The notes below the pieces were generated by a model. It saw only the letters and a list, made by a program, of their open reading frames with translations. It had not been told where the DNA came from and ran no database searches. A stretch of DNA of 64,000 bases from Leucocoprinus leucothites. Taxonomy: Eukaryota > Basidiomycota > Agaricomycetes > Agaricales > Agaricaceae. The stretch covers positions 60,072-124,071 of the forward strand of contig JAACJO010000048.1 in assembly GCA_013368445.1 (NCBI GenBank), written 5' to 3'. Position numbers and translations under genes: made by a program. Each line of letters opens with the position of its first letter. Within the stretch, counting starts at the first letter, position 1. Shown here piece by piece: positions 1-11,639 of the stretch.

Positions 1-1377
1 TCAGAGAAAACTGTGAAAAAGCCATAAAAAGTATGTACTCAGTTGATCATACACTGCATATATTCCTATTAAGAATGCTTTAGCCATTTTCATTTCTATC
101 CCAGACCTTTGAAGTCACTTCTTCTCTATCTCACCAAGGAGATAATCCCTGCATGAGGACTAAATCAACATGTATTTTGGTCTTTAGACTAAAGGGGTTT
201 GATAGGGATTCCTATATTGCTAGATTGGTATTTGGTCATCTTAAAGGCTATTTTCCCCCTGATGATCCCTCACTTGGTCTCTCTATTGTTGAAATAGAGT
301 TTGACTGGACAGATGGTGGTATTCAGTTCTGGAAGGAGGTTAAAGCTCTCCCAAAGAAATTACAGCTGTGAGTTTATAGAGTTTTACATAGATATAGTTT
401 TAATCTTTGAACAGATACGACCACTTTATTTGCTTTTTGTGTACTCATTCAACTCCAGATGATGGAGGTTTCTGGGTAGACCCAGATCCATCTCCAAGAT
501 CTGAGGATCCTATAAAAGTATGTTGGTTTCTATAATTTAATCCATTTAACTATTCATGATTTTATACTAGTTTCTTAAAGCTGCTTTTCCTGCTTCTGTC
601 CAAAAGGAGATCTTAAAAGATGCTATGGCTACCTTCTTTATTATTGTTTGTGGTGGACCTTTTAAAGTCCATGAAACTTGGAACCAATTTTTCAAGTTTG
701 TCAAAAAGTATGTACAACTACTATTCTTTGAAGGTTTACTGACATCTCTGGAGTATATTTTGGCTTACATTAGGCTTTATCAAAGAGGACTTCCATCCCT
801 TCTCCTACCACTCATTCATGCTTGAGCTTACCCAAGAGTTGTTTGTCCATCACAAGCCTGCTGTTTGGACTAACATTCTTGTTCTTCATCCAAATCTTGG
901 AGCAGGAACTGAAGGACTTATCTTGATCCAAAAAGGCAAGAAGTATCCATTTATCCTCAGGTGGTCCCATAGATTTCTCCAACAAAATGGCCAAGTTCTT
1001 CATCCATCTTGCCCCAAGTGTCATATACTTTCTCCTTGGAAGGTAGTGACTACTCCACAAGAAAGGCCTTATAAGTGTCCAAGGGATAATGAGGAGAAGA
1101 ATAATATAGCTGACTCAGACAGTATGTTTACCAATTTCTTATGTTATTCAATTTCTCATTAACTCTAGATCAAATTGTTTTGACTTGCAAAAATCCTGAT
1201 TGTGGTCATACCAAAGAGTTTTTACCAATTCCTAATTCCTACATTATTACCAATAGTTCTAACAAGTCAAAAGGTCCTATTGTTAACATTATTGGATAGT
1301 GGATTGGACATTATCAAGATCAAAAAGGGAATGAAGTAGAAGGAGGCAAGTTTATATTAAAAAGGCCTCAGTTATAG
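1..1377 (+). pseudogene. KDZ-transposon-associated hypothetical protein, fragment
   Basis: A chain of exons reads through this stretch, separated by short GT-AG introns (for example ~371-410, 520-573 and ~709-775). The conceptual protein has a conserved-looking core (THSTPDDGGFWVDPDPSPRS), then a segment containing LGAGTEGL and RWSHRFLQQNG, and C-x2-C pairs (CPKC, then CKNPDCGH) suggesting a zinc-binding C-terminus. I associate this protein type with KDZ transposon loci of Agaricomycetes, from memory of the family. An in-frame TAG follows IVNIIG near 1300 and the frame ends at a TAG at 1375. The 5' end lies outside the window. Function unknown; a companion protein of the KDZ locus is the likeliest reading. 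Confidence 0.5.
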
Positions 1378-1425
1378 ACTAGATAAAGAAATAATCTAGT
1401 TATTTTGATTTCTCTCTCTTTATAA

Positions 1426-2640
1426 TTAATCTAATTCTTCTCTTATTTTCCTCTCTGCCAACTGAGCCTGAACATCCTCAGCTATTTGTCTTGCTTCATT
1501 TGCTTCCTTCTCAGCTTTTTCCTTTTTGTCCCTTTCCCCTTGTATTTTCTTTGCTAGCTCAAGTGCATGTGCATGTTTTGCTAGGACTAAATTAGTCATA
1601 AGTGTTTGAAACTGAGAGATTAAATCTGATGTATCTGTAGGTGCCTCTCTCCAAAGTCTTGCAGATGCAAAGCTCATGGCTGCTGATGATCCTGAAGCCT
1701 GCTGTGCAAGAACAAGCATATAAGTATCAGTTTCTAGAGCTAGCTGCTCAGCCTGAATAAACAATTTTGAGTTATATTGGTTACATATCCAGAGTAAACT
1801 TACTCTTGAAAGTAGAAGAGGCATTTGATGATCAAATCTTGTATTTGCAGTACCTGACTCTGTGATTGGTTGTCTCAGAGCTGTATCTCTATTAATAACT
1901 ATAAAGCCTCAGTCTTTACAACAAAAATCAAGAGGAAAGTCACATACTATAGGGAGCACTACCAATTTGAGCCCCTTGAACATCTCCATAGATCTCTGAC
2001 TTTTCCTTAGTAGTAAGTTGTTTTCTGCTTCCTAGGAATACAGAGGAAGTAGGAGTGTTGGTTGAATGTTGCGTGGATAAAGGTGTGGTAGAGCTATTAG
2101 GTGACATTAACTCTCCACCAATAGATATCTATATAGTATAAGATAAATTCTGAAACTCAAAGTGGAAATTTCACAACCTACATTTTCATTTCCCTTACTA
2201 TTCAGCCTTGTTGGAGTCTGAATATTACTTTCTTGCAATAAGATAGGATCTATTGGGATATCTGGACTAAAGCGAGGTGGGCAGAAGGCCAATAGAGGCT
2301 TGGTTTATTTCTCACTCAAAAACAGGTGTATTCCTTGTTTCAGCTTGACCATGAGAGGAAAGTATGCCTTGAGATGAATTCATTGTTATAAATGGATCAT
2401 CTGGATTATCATTCTATAAATATATTATTAATGACATTCATACAATTATAATCTCTAAAGCACATACTAGAGAGCTTGATGTGCATGGCTGGGACAATTT
2501 TGCTCTTCTACCACCATTAAAGCATCCACACTCTGCCTTAAGCCTATTACCAGGGCATATATGGCAATGTCTTTGCTTCTGAGACTTCTGAGAGTGGCTA
2601 TTAGCAAGTTTTCCCCTATGTCTTGTGGAGTTGGTTATAG
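1426..2640 (-). pseudogene. KDZ-locus companion gene, cysteine cluster plus coiled coil
   Basis: Reading leftward, the first recognisable exon (~2480-2610) encodes a Cys/His cluster, CHICPGNRLKAECGC. Further exon-like stretches lie near 2110-2290 and the last exon is 1426-~1740. The last exon gives SFASARLWREAPTDTSDLIS and then a charged, Glu/Lys/Ala-rich helix (about 45 residues) that looks like a coiled coil. The gene converges on the plus-strand KDZ companion just to its left. Introns are short and not all boundaries could be fixed, so start and exact structure are uncertain. No enzymatic motif is visible. Confidence 0.4.
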
Positions 2641-2795
2641 TTGAGTTTGTGAAGCTAAAGAGAGAAAGAAAAAAAAATTGAGTACAACATAAAAACTTCC
2701 TTTTTGAGAAATAAGGTTGAGTACTGTGATCCTTTTCAATGATCTGAGAAATAGTAGAAATGTACTTTTTGTTTAAATAGTATAATAGAACAGTT

Positions 2796-3341
2796 TGTCA
2801 TGATCTGCAATCGTGACCTCTCCAATTTGATCTCTGACTATTTTTTCAATTTCCAATTCCTGTGATTTTTCATTATCTATCATTTCTATAAATATTTCAC
2901 AGCCTGTCTCTGCTCATCATTCTATCCTCCTTTCATTTGCACTCATATTTGTTTCTGCCATTCCATTTATGTTTGTCATTCTCCATCACATTGCGTTTGT
3001 CATTATCTATTTACTTTTTGTTTATCTGTTTATTTGTTTATTATCATATTGTGAGTTTCATGATATTTACATGTTATTTGTCTGATTTTGTGTTATCTTA
3101 AATATGTCACTACTAGCTCATGTATTACCCATTCTGAATATCAACTAAGATTCCACTCTGAATTCTCTGTCTATTATTCCTTCAGTGTTGAATTCCAATT
3201 CACACTGCCTGTCATCTTCCTCATAGACCAAATCAGTCAATGTGATATTGGAAGGGTGCAGCACATATGCTGAAGCCAATGACCAATCCCTCCATAACTT
3301 TCACATGCTTAGTAAGCGCTGGTATTTTGCAAATCTTGACA
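2796..3341 (+). mobile_element. Solo LTR A
   Basis: A 546-bp block starts TGTCATGATC and ends CTTGACA, giving the TG...CA ends of an LTR. It is flanked by perfect 5-bp duplications, CAGTT at 2791-2795 and at 3342-3346. A second copy lies inverted at 59795-60336 and aligns along its whole length, with differences mostly C/T or G/A. No internal retroelement sequence adjoins, so it is a solo LTR left by recombination. Orientation is arbitrary. Confidence 0.85.
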
Positions 3342-3506
3342 CAGTTCTAAAGATGCTTTGATAGTACTATAGTACTGTTTATTACTATACTGAGATAGTA
3401 ATGCATTACTATTATAACATAGAACAGTACAGTTGTACTAGATCATTCCTATCACATGACAATGACTAGCCTTATCTATCCATCTTAATCTTTCTCTATA
3501 TCCCAC

Positions 3507-5418
3507 CATGCCTCGATATGTGCCTATACAGCAAATACCTCCTCCAAATACCTGAATTTCTGTGCAGCCTGTTTCTTTACTTAGTCAACACACCAACCCT
3601 GCATTACTTTCTCTAGCAGCATCTGATGGAAGGATAATCTCTCCACAAAAAAAGCAGAGGATTCAGACTTCATTAAATACTATAGGGTCTTCTTTATCTC
3701 AGATTCACCCTACAAGAAAAAGAACCAACAACAATTAATCTCCACCATCTTCAGAAGAGCTTACTACTCTTGTTCAACAGGATGCTACCTTCTCTGGTGG
3801 AGATAGTGGAATGCTGGATATTCCTGATTCTGTTATGGATAATATTCCTGTTGAAGTAGAGAATACAGCTGTTCTCTCTTCTCCAGACTACTACCAGCAG
3901 TTTGCTGAAGGAGTAACAACTCAAGCCATACCATTTCTTCAGCTATCTGAAGACTTTTATGTTGCCACTGGATGGGATAATAAAGTAGGAAGACAAACAG
4001 TATGTTTTACTCCTAATAAATTATGGTTGGCTGTGAATAATAATGTTTAACACCTCTAGAAATATTGGTACCATATTCAAATTGATCATGGTCAAGAGAC
4101 ACCCATTCCTGTCTGCAATTGCCCAGATTTTAAAAACCATGAAAAATGTGTACATCAGCAATATCTTCAAAATGAAGATATTACACAAGCTATTGAGACT
4201 TTTGGTATATTTTTATCTTAGGATATATGGTACCAATTGTCTAATACCAGCATAGATACTGCACAACCAGTTATTGTGTTTTGGAGAGATATAGTAGAGG
4301 GAGGATGGGTCAACCATTTCTCTGTTGGGCTCTCAAATATGCTAATGCAAGCAAAATACAGAGTAGTTGTGACCTATACAGGTCCAGATTCTGGAATAGG
4401 TGACTGGAGATGCTCAAGGGATGGGGGTTCTACTTGTGGTCATATTGAGCAGTGTCAAAAATACCTTCAAAATGCTGTTGGCAGAAACTATGAAGAAAAT
4501 CAAGAGTTAATAGAATTAACAGAAATTCATGTTCCAGGTATGATGTTTTCTGACTTTAGAACTAGATATCACTAACCTGTATGAACAGTTACATCTTCCC
4601 AAATCCAGAGCACTACCTCTCAACGTCATCTCTCAATTTCATATCTTCCTATTATACCACCTCACTGGACAAGAATTCCCAGTGATTGAATTCTCTATCC
4701 AGAAGCACCAGCAGTTGAAACAGTCCCTTCTCTCCTCCCACTCTCTCCTACTTCCTGTTGTACCTGTGGTAGTCTCTACTCACCTAATGGTGAAGTATTT
4801 GAGAAACCATGTACAGTGTACACCCTTCTTCGACCTCTTTCTGCAAAAATTCAGCTACAAAGGTGCTTTTCCTGCAATACTACAAGATACTCTGGCAGAG
4901 CTATTGGGCCAGATTGCAGAGAATTGGGATTATTCAACTATAACAACACAATGCTATTCTCCCATGACCTGCTTGATGACTACACCTCCTCTTATACCTC
5001 TTCTGAAACACCTTTCTCTACATGGATCAAGGTTGTTACTAGGTGTTATAGAAGATGGTCACATCTTCCTCCCTCCTTTGTGGATAAATCTGTTTTCTGG
5101 ACTGTCTGGTTTGGATATGCCAATCTTTTAGAGCTGGAAAATGATATGGTTTGCCCTCAGTGTGGTCCAACACCAGAAACTGTAATCTGGGATGGAATCA
5201 CACTTGCTTTCAACAAGAAGCATGTTCTGAATACCATTTATCCACCAACTACCCAGCACCATAACTCAATAGTACATCGAGGAGGTTATTCCAAGAATCA
5301 AAGCTTTATCCAAGATTCAGAGCTAAGAAAAGAGCTTTCTCATTTGTGTAATGAAAAGCTATTTGGATGGAAGTCCAAGGGAAGTGAGGTAGTACCAGAC
5401 AAAGAGGTATGTGCTTGA
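3507..5418 (+). pseudogene. KDZ transposase N-terminal region with SWIM and CxC clusters
   Basis: The reading starts at ATG 3507 (MPRYVPIQQIPPPNT) and can be followed through several in-frame stops. At ~4117-4170 it encodes CNCPDFKNHEKCVH, the C-x-C...C-x-H pattern of a SWIM zinc finger. Further on come CFSCNTTRYSGRAIGPDCRE (~4870-4925) and a CPQCGPTPETVIWDG segment (~5153-5195), typical of the cysteine-cluster part of Agaricomycete KDZ transposases. An intron begins at the GTATGT near 5407. At least four stops interrupt the frame, so the copy is dead. Confidence 0.7.
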
Positions 5419-5439
5419 ACACAGATAATCAATTTATCT

Positions 5440-6600
5440 TATGTTTTTAATAGAAAGAAAAGAGAATTCAAATTCTTGAATTAACTCTCGAGAAAAATAA
5501 AAAAAATGGGAAGAATATTACAGTCTATTCAAGCCAATTGCAGTGGTTTATATGACTGTTCCATGAACATTATAATTCCTCTTGTTTTCTCCTGAAAAAG
5601 GAACCTCCAGCTGAAGTCAGACATTTTTTTTTCTAAGTAAGTGAATTAAATAGCACTTGGGTTTCTACTAATAGGAGTTAGATCTCAGCAAATGAATTAT
5701 GCCTACAGTTAATCAATAGGCCTTCACTTCACACTTTGAAGATGTTTTTGGAAAGCCCTAGTCAAAAAACCCTTAACTGGCTGTCTTGTATTCCAATTCT
5801 CTACTGGCTTTCATTATATGAATGGAAGACAAGTTAGAAGTTTTCTCCAGGACTTCTTTGTGCCTTGGCATGGATACATCAAAGGGTAGAAGATGTTTTG
5901 ACCACATCTATTACTTATTCAGCACCTGCCATTGATTTCTCAATTGGAGTTGTTGATGGAGGATGGAAAAAGGTATGATTGTTCTATTAGTTATCTAACT
6001 TGTACTAACTAGTATTAGAGTGGCTGTAGATATAGCATGCCTCAAATACGGCACCAGCCCCAGTACCCTGGCTTGCGGCATGATATTGCAAAGGAACCCA
6101 GAGAAAGGGATGGTATTTGCAATAAATACTACAGTGAGTATGGAGAAAACAAACTGACAGGAGGAATCATGTGTGCTTGGTGTACACATAGCATTTGCTA
6201 TGGGTTTCATTGCATTCCTGAAAGTGAAGGAAGGAATGATGTATTTTCTGCAATGGTCACAAGGTGGCCAAAAGCTCCAAAATATGTTATTTATGATTTT
6301 GCATGCCAGCTAGCTCCTTATTGTAGGACAAGAGAGCCAGATTTTTTTGCAGACACTGTGTTTCTGATTGATGATTTCCATTCATTGGATCATTCTCGCT
6401 GCTCACCTGCCACTTTTCTAAAGACATATGCACAAGCCCAGCCTATCTTGGGTAGGATTAACCCAAGTGCAGCAGAATGTGGAAATGGTGGCCTTGCTAA
6501 AATCAGAAAGTCTGTATGGTATATGGCACAGGATTGTGCAGTGTTATATATGGCTATGTTTCTGTCTATTTGGAACCAATTAAGAGTACAGAGGCTGTAA
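5440..6600 (+). pseudogene. KDZ transposase catalytic region, degenerate
   Basis: Continuation of the same transposase. From ~5690 a frame gives NWLSCIPILYWLSLYEWKTS, then a GT-AG intron (~5971-6020), then an open stretch of about 190 codons to TAA 6598. Seen motifs are GCRYSMPQIRHQPQYPG, a YDFACQL segment (~6290), a His/Cys cluster DDFHSLDHSRCS (~6375), and NPSAAECGNGGLAKIRKSV (~6455). These match the Kyakuja-Dileera-Zisupton core as I know it. The 5440-5690 part is broken by stops in all frames. No terminal inverted repeats were found. Confidence 0.7.
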
Positions 6601-6728
6601 AATACTATATTTAGTCTAGATTGTTCATGTGACTCAAGTCTGTTATGTACACCACATACTTCCACTCTTATTTGTGTATATTCATGACAAGAAATGCAGT
6701 TTATCCATAATACTGCCTTTTGGATAGG

Positions 6729-6864
6729 AGGAAAAACAGTACCAGAATACTATTACATAGAGTAGTGAGGACAGTACCATGGTAATATTCTATATGGTAT
6801 GAAAAACAGTACCATGGTACTATTCCATATGGTATAAGAAACAGTACTATGGTAATATCCCATA
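6729..6864. repeat. 35-bp palindromic minisatellite, left part
   Basis: Imperfect tandem units of about 35 bp are built around ACAGTACCATGGTACYATTCC, with a self-complementary AGTACCATGGTACT core. The same units resume at 8851-9000. The two parts were one array before a TA-flanked element inserted (see 6865-8850). Open frames here are artefacts of the repeat. Confidence 0.8.
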
Positions 6865-8850
6865 CAGTAATAGACCGGTGTAGGGGTTCTTTGACATATG
6901 GATATAACGTCAAGTGGAGTACTAGCTAGGTAGCTAGAATGTAACCTCTAATGAATTCGAGGGGAAGTATGAGAAATTGATGAGGATTTATGTAATTACT
7001 GCTGAATAATGCGAAATGTGCGATGGAACTAAATGCTGTTTTATTTACTTTGGGAAATTCTCGAACACTGTACTAGGATCCTGATTAAGTGCACAGTTTG
7101 CGACTCTTAGTTGACTGCTATAGCTAAGATCTTTTATCCTGAAGCCATCTCTGTCTCCCTCTAAGGTCAACTGGACCTTGTCTATAATCACCCACTCAGT
7201 CACACACTGGCACTGGTGCGGTCTATACGCTTTAACTACAAGCTCTCTTAGCTTGGTAGCTACTTCGCTGTGATGCTAGGTCGAACTCGAGACATCTTGG
7301 GATATTTCTTAGATTGACTAGTAGGAGTCTTTCCTGTTAGAGTTCTCTTAGAAGGTTGATCACTTATTCACTCAACAAATGCTTAGTTTGTGGTCTGCAC
7401 ACCCTATAGCACTACGGAGGCGTAGGATTCCTTGCCTATCCGCATGCTGTTGGGCCCTTTTTATATTATTTGAGAGATACGAAAATAGACGAAATATTCT
7501 AGAAAGAAATAGGTATGACTCGAAATTGACTAATAGAAATTGACTGAATTGTCCTGGATTCAACTGGGTATACTTTTACGATGCAATGCCGACTGGTAGG
7601 TCCGTTCGATCACTAGGTTGTCGTATGGGTAGCGGAGTAGCTACCACGCGAGTTTCTTTCATTAATCCTTTTTTAATCATGGGTAAGCATTTTGGCTGTG
7701 ATATTTTCTTTAACCGAGGACCCCTGACATGTCAATGCAACCATTGGTTTGCTTTGGCCAGTACAGTTGGATGACTGAGCAGTGCAGAAATGACATAGCT
7801 AAGCAGCGGGGTAGCTAGGTTCCTGTCTTGTACATGTGGAAAACGCGGATCGTTGTCTGTTAACCGGTCCGTTGGTTCTTCTGATCCGGTTCTAGACCTT
7901 GCTCCTTATTTTTAGATTGTTCGGATCATTCTCAGCACGGAGGTTTCCCTCGAGTCCTAAAGCGGTAATTCGGAGATGCGGTGTCCTGAAGTCGAGGGTT
8001 TGAATCCCTGGAATGGTTCACAACAGTGGACAGCTGTACTAGATTACCAGTCTCGCCTGCCATATTGGTTGACTGTATTACTTCTTAGTAAGTAGCTTTG
8101 TAGCTACACCGCTAATGCACTATAGGGCTCTTAGGCATAGCATTATTCTTTTATAATACTAAGTGTGAAATCGCGAAAATATTAGTATTTCTTGTTTATT
8201 TTCGGTTTTCGCGTCACACCAGTCACATGTACACTATCACTCACTTGTACAGTGGCGATTTCTATGTGCAGTCCACATCTTTCTTTCCGGTTTTTTATGC
8301 CAGACAATAAAGAATAGGTAGGTATACAATGTAGGGTACTTTTTTAAGCGAATCCTTCCTTTTTGCGAGCAATAACCTGGGTTGTATATGTTTTGCATGA
8401 CTAGACAAAATAAGATACGAGCCACTGTTGCTTCAAAAATCGTGTGCTAGCTACCATTTTATCTCAAGTTATGTGTCACGGAGCTACTAATATTTGACCA
8501 AAATTTTGTGGTCATTGGATGTAAGGAGGCCGTTCGAGATGAAACTTTCTGTCAGAGGAATTCTTATTAGGGAGGAAATTGTGATGCAAATGTGACAGAT
8601 CATTACTATTTTAGTAATGACATCAGAAGTTTGTAATGGTGTACAAGTGGCCTGGAAAGTCCAAAACGACGCTCGCTAGAGCTTTTGATGCACCGTTCCA
8701 CGTGAAGTAAGGCTCTGGACACAAAAATTTGGATATAATAGAAGCAGACCCTGAGCACTTTCCATGCAAAATCCTGGGTCAATTGGACCAGGTATGACGG
8801 AGAAAACAACCATAAATCACTTTGGTGTACACGTGACCAGTCTATTACTG
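6865..8850. mobile_element. Tc1/mariner-superfamily-like element, non-autonomous
   Basis: The block starts CAGTAATAGACCGGT and ends, read on the other strand, CAGTAATAGACTGGT, a 15-bp terminal inverted repeat with one mismatch. It is flanked by TA on both sides (6863-6864 and 8851-8852). Removing the block and one TA restores a normal unit of the surrounding 35-bp minisatellite, so the insertion and its TA target duplication are well supported. CAGT ends with TA duplication are typical of Tc1/mariner/pogo elements. No transposase is recognisable in 1986 bp and the longest frames are under 70 codons, apart from one that runs out across the right end. The block is clearly richer in CpG than its surroundings, suggesting a younger or differently modified insertion. 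Confidence 0.7.
7953..8025 (+). other. tRNA-like segment with B-box
   Basis: GGTTTGAATCC at ~7997-8007 matches the RNA polymerase III B-box/T-loop consensus except for C to T. It sits in a short stem (AGGG/CCCT). Upstream, TCC...AGCGGTAA...GGA resembles a D-arm. The anticodon arm and acceptor stem could not be folded convincingly, so this is at best a tRNA relic or a tRNA-derived SINE piece inside the TA-flanked element. Confidence 0.2.
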
Positions 8851-9000
8851 TACTGTATGAGGAACAGTACCATGGTACCATTCCATACTGTATGAGGAAC
8901 AGTACCATGGTACCATTTCATACTGTATGAGGAACAGTACTAGAGTACCATTCCATAGGGTACAAGGAATAGTAATACAGTACTATTCACTCAACAATAC
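8851..9000. repeat. 35-bp palindromic minisatellite, right part
   Basis: Three to four tandem units, each a variant of GAGGAACAGTACCATGGTAC plus CATTCCATACTGTAT. They continue the array at 6729-6864. The first two units are nearly identical, later ones diverge toward 9000. Confidence 0.85.
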
Positions 9001-10900
9001 TATAGAGCTCTGCTACTGGCAAGCAGTATTTGTATTATTGTATACTCAATCTCATACTTCCATGCTACAAGATTATTCAAAAGTAATATAGTACAGTAGT
9101 ACTTATTCCATTATACTATACTATTGTTGTATATGATTTATAACTCAATCAATCTGATCTCAAGTCTCTCATGTAGCTCTAGACAATTTGTTCCCACAGT
9201 TTAATATATGACCAAGTGTGTATTCTATTATCCACTGAGCATGTGACTTTGTAATGTTCTGGAACAATCACTTATGTGAGACAAAGTAAACAAGTCTGAT
9301 CAAACTAAGAAAATACAAAGACAAATAAAGAGAAATATAATTGTGATATTACTTTAATAAAGCTAATATCAACTTTGTATTGTAAAGGAAACAAATGCTA
9401 GATATAATCAATATACATAACAATCACCATATTATAAGTCTGACTTAGTAAACAACTTTGTTACTTACTGAGAAGAGGCAGCCATCAACATCAATTTGGT
9501 AATTGATGAGATCTAGATCTCCTATTCTGGGGGGTCATTAATTACTATCAAATGGCATACATTGTACTTAATTACTACTTACTAGTACTAGTGATAGATT
9601 TTGGTTTCTGAGAACCAGAATTTGGTAGTGGATTGACAGAATCTGGTCCCAGAAAACCAGAATTGAAGGGAAGACTGCACAAATCTGGTTCTAGGAAACC
9701 AGAATGAGAGGAAGGCTGTGGGTCCATTAATAACAATTATGCTCAACAGGGTATATCATTTTCTCTTATTTTACTTGATAGGACAATATCTCAAGATTCA
9801 GCATAGCTATTGACTTGGAAAAAGTTTCTGTTCGAAGATACAGATGAACCCGATTAAATGAACTCATTAATACTTTTACTGCACCATTAGTACATCGGTC
9901 AATTCTATTTGACTTTGGCATTCCTACAAAATGCATTTTGTTTGACTACATGATGAATTATGAACCAGTTGGATTCAAAGTACCGTCCTTGAGCTCCAAT
10001 TAAGTAGATATTTCGGGCTAGCTTGCTTAAATTGCTCAAAAGGCTCTCTCCATCCCATAAACCTGTATATACTGTCTTTTACTACCCTGTCTTATGCATT
10101 TAATTACTATTGCTGTTCTCCCCTAAGCAGTATGATATTAGATGCACTGAAATTGTTTTGATTACACCTTTCATATGATATATTTCTCACATTTAGGACC
10201 TCCATGACTGTCTTGCATCTCCAGTCATCTTGGTGGTCTCAGGATCATTCATATACCATTATGGTAATAGCAAATTCCAACTTCACAAGACATCCCTGTA
10301 TTACAAGCCCAAACTGTGGTAAGTGAACCTGTGATGGAGACAAATTTCAATACATGGACTGAGCAATTTAGGAGTCAAGATTCAGCACTAACCTTGTGAT
10401 ATTACACCTGAAAAATACACTTTGTCCTTTTAGCATCATTCACATTTCTTTGAGCTACTGTACAGTCCGCTCACAAAATATTCACAAATTAATAACTGAT
10501 CAAAGGTGTGAACATGCCAGTGGACATATTCCTAATATATACCCATGCACAAGTAATCTATATACAAATTGATAAAGAGGCAAAGCCACTCTGAAGAAGG
10601 TTGTATTCTAACATAGTAATATTGTGAACATCAACTCTAAAATACACCTTGAAGCTCAACCTTTGATCATTATGTTTCATTATTCAGTAGATACAATTAC
10701 ATCTTCTAATAGTGGCAGTTTAGTGATCAACCAACAGCCAAAAGCACAACTGTTATCTACCACCAACATAGACACTACTATAGATCTCATATGGCCATCA
10801 TTCAGATCAGGAAGTGATGCAATCTTTACATTACAGATCAGGCACCTCCTATTCAGTGCTGATTGAAATTTAGTCTGTATCTAGATCCTCTTAGCTTAGA
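9001..10900. other. Gene-poor AT-rich stretch
   Basis: No convincing gene is visible. Three dispersed copies of an inverted-repeat motif (TCTGGTT...AACCAGAAT) lie at ~9598-9710, the same motif that forms an array at 10.9 kb. An 80-codon open frame at 10624-10866 has no recognisable motif and I do not call it a gene. Confidence 0.5.
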
Positions 10901-10902
10901 TG

Positions 10903-11268
10903 TAAATTCTGGTTCTAGGAAACCAGAATTACTACCCTCACCAACAATTCTGGTTTTCAAAAACCAGAATTACTAGCCCTCACCAAAATTTCTGGTTTCC
11001 TGCAACCAGAATTACTACCCTTACTGACAATTCTGGATTTCCAGAACCAGAATTACTACCCCTCACTGAAAATTCTGGTTTCCTAGAACCACAATTACTA
11101 TCCTCACCAACAATTCTGGATTTCCAGAACCAGAATTAACAGCTCTCACCAACAATTCTGGTTTCAGACAACCAGAATTACTACCCCTCCCCGAAAATTC
11201 TGGTTTTCTGGAGCCAGAATTAACAACTCACACTGACAATTCTGGCTTTAGGGAACCAGAATTACTAG
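10903..11268. repeat. Tandem array of nine small hairpins
   Basis: Nine units of ~41 bp each contain AATTCTGGTT, 4-6 loop bases, AACCAGAATT, followed by a spacer such as ACTACCCTCACCAAC. Both arms are conserved in nearly every unit while the loop bases differ, so the units remain capable of hairpin formation. Three more copies lie at 9.6-9.7 kb. Confidence 0.85.
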
Positions 11269-11639
11269 CTCTATTTGTAAAATATATATATAACTTAAAT
11301 ATTGCTTTTCAGCTTATCTCTTTCTGCAAGGCTATCTGCAGCCCCAAGAACTGTGATATTGACTACTTTAAGCCTTGCTCTTTGATCTCAGACAGGTTCT
11401 CACATTATTAGACAGTAGAGGGGTTTAGGCTGAGATATCAAATTAATATTTGATTACTAGTAGTAGTACTGTGCTAATGTAATGATGGTACCCAAACACC
11501 TTAGGGAAATGGTACTACTTTATTAGTCACAACTGGTACCCACCAATGACCAAAATTGGGCTACCAGCTATCTAACTGAGAAGGAGTCCCCTTTGATAGG
11601 ATCAATCTGATACCTATTACACCAGCTTAGGACCAGGCT

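Noticed and set aside
7953..8025. Functional tRNA gene
   Set aside because: Only the B-box and a weak D-arm are present; no acceptor or anticodon stem pairs well.
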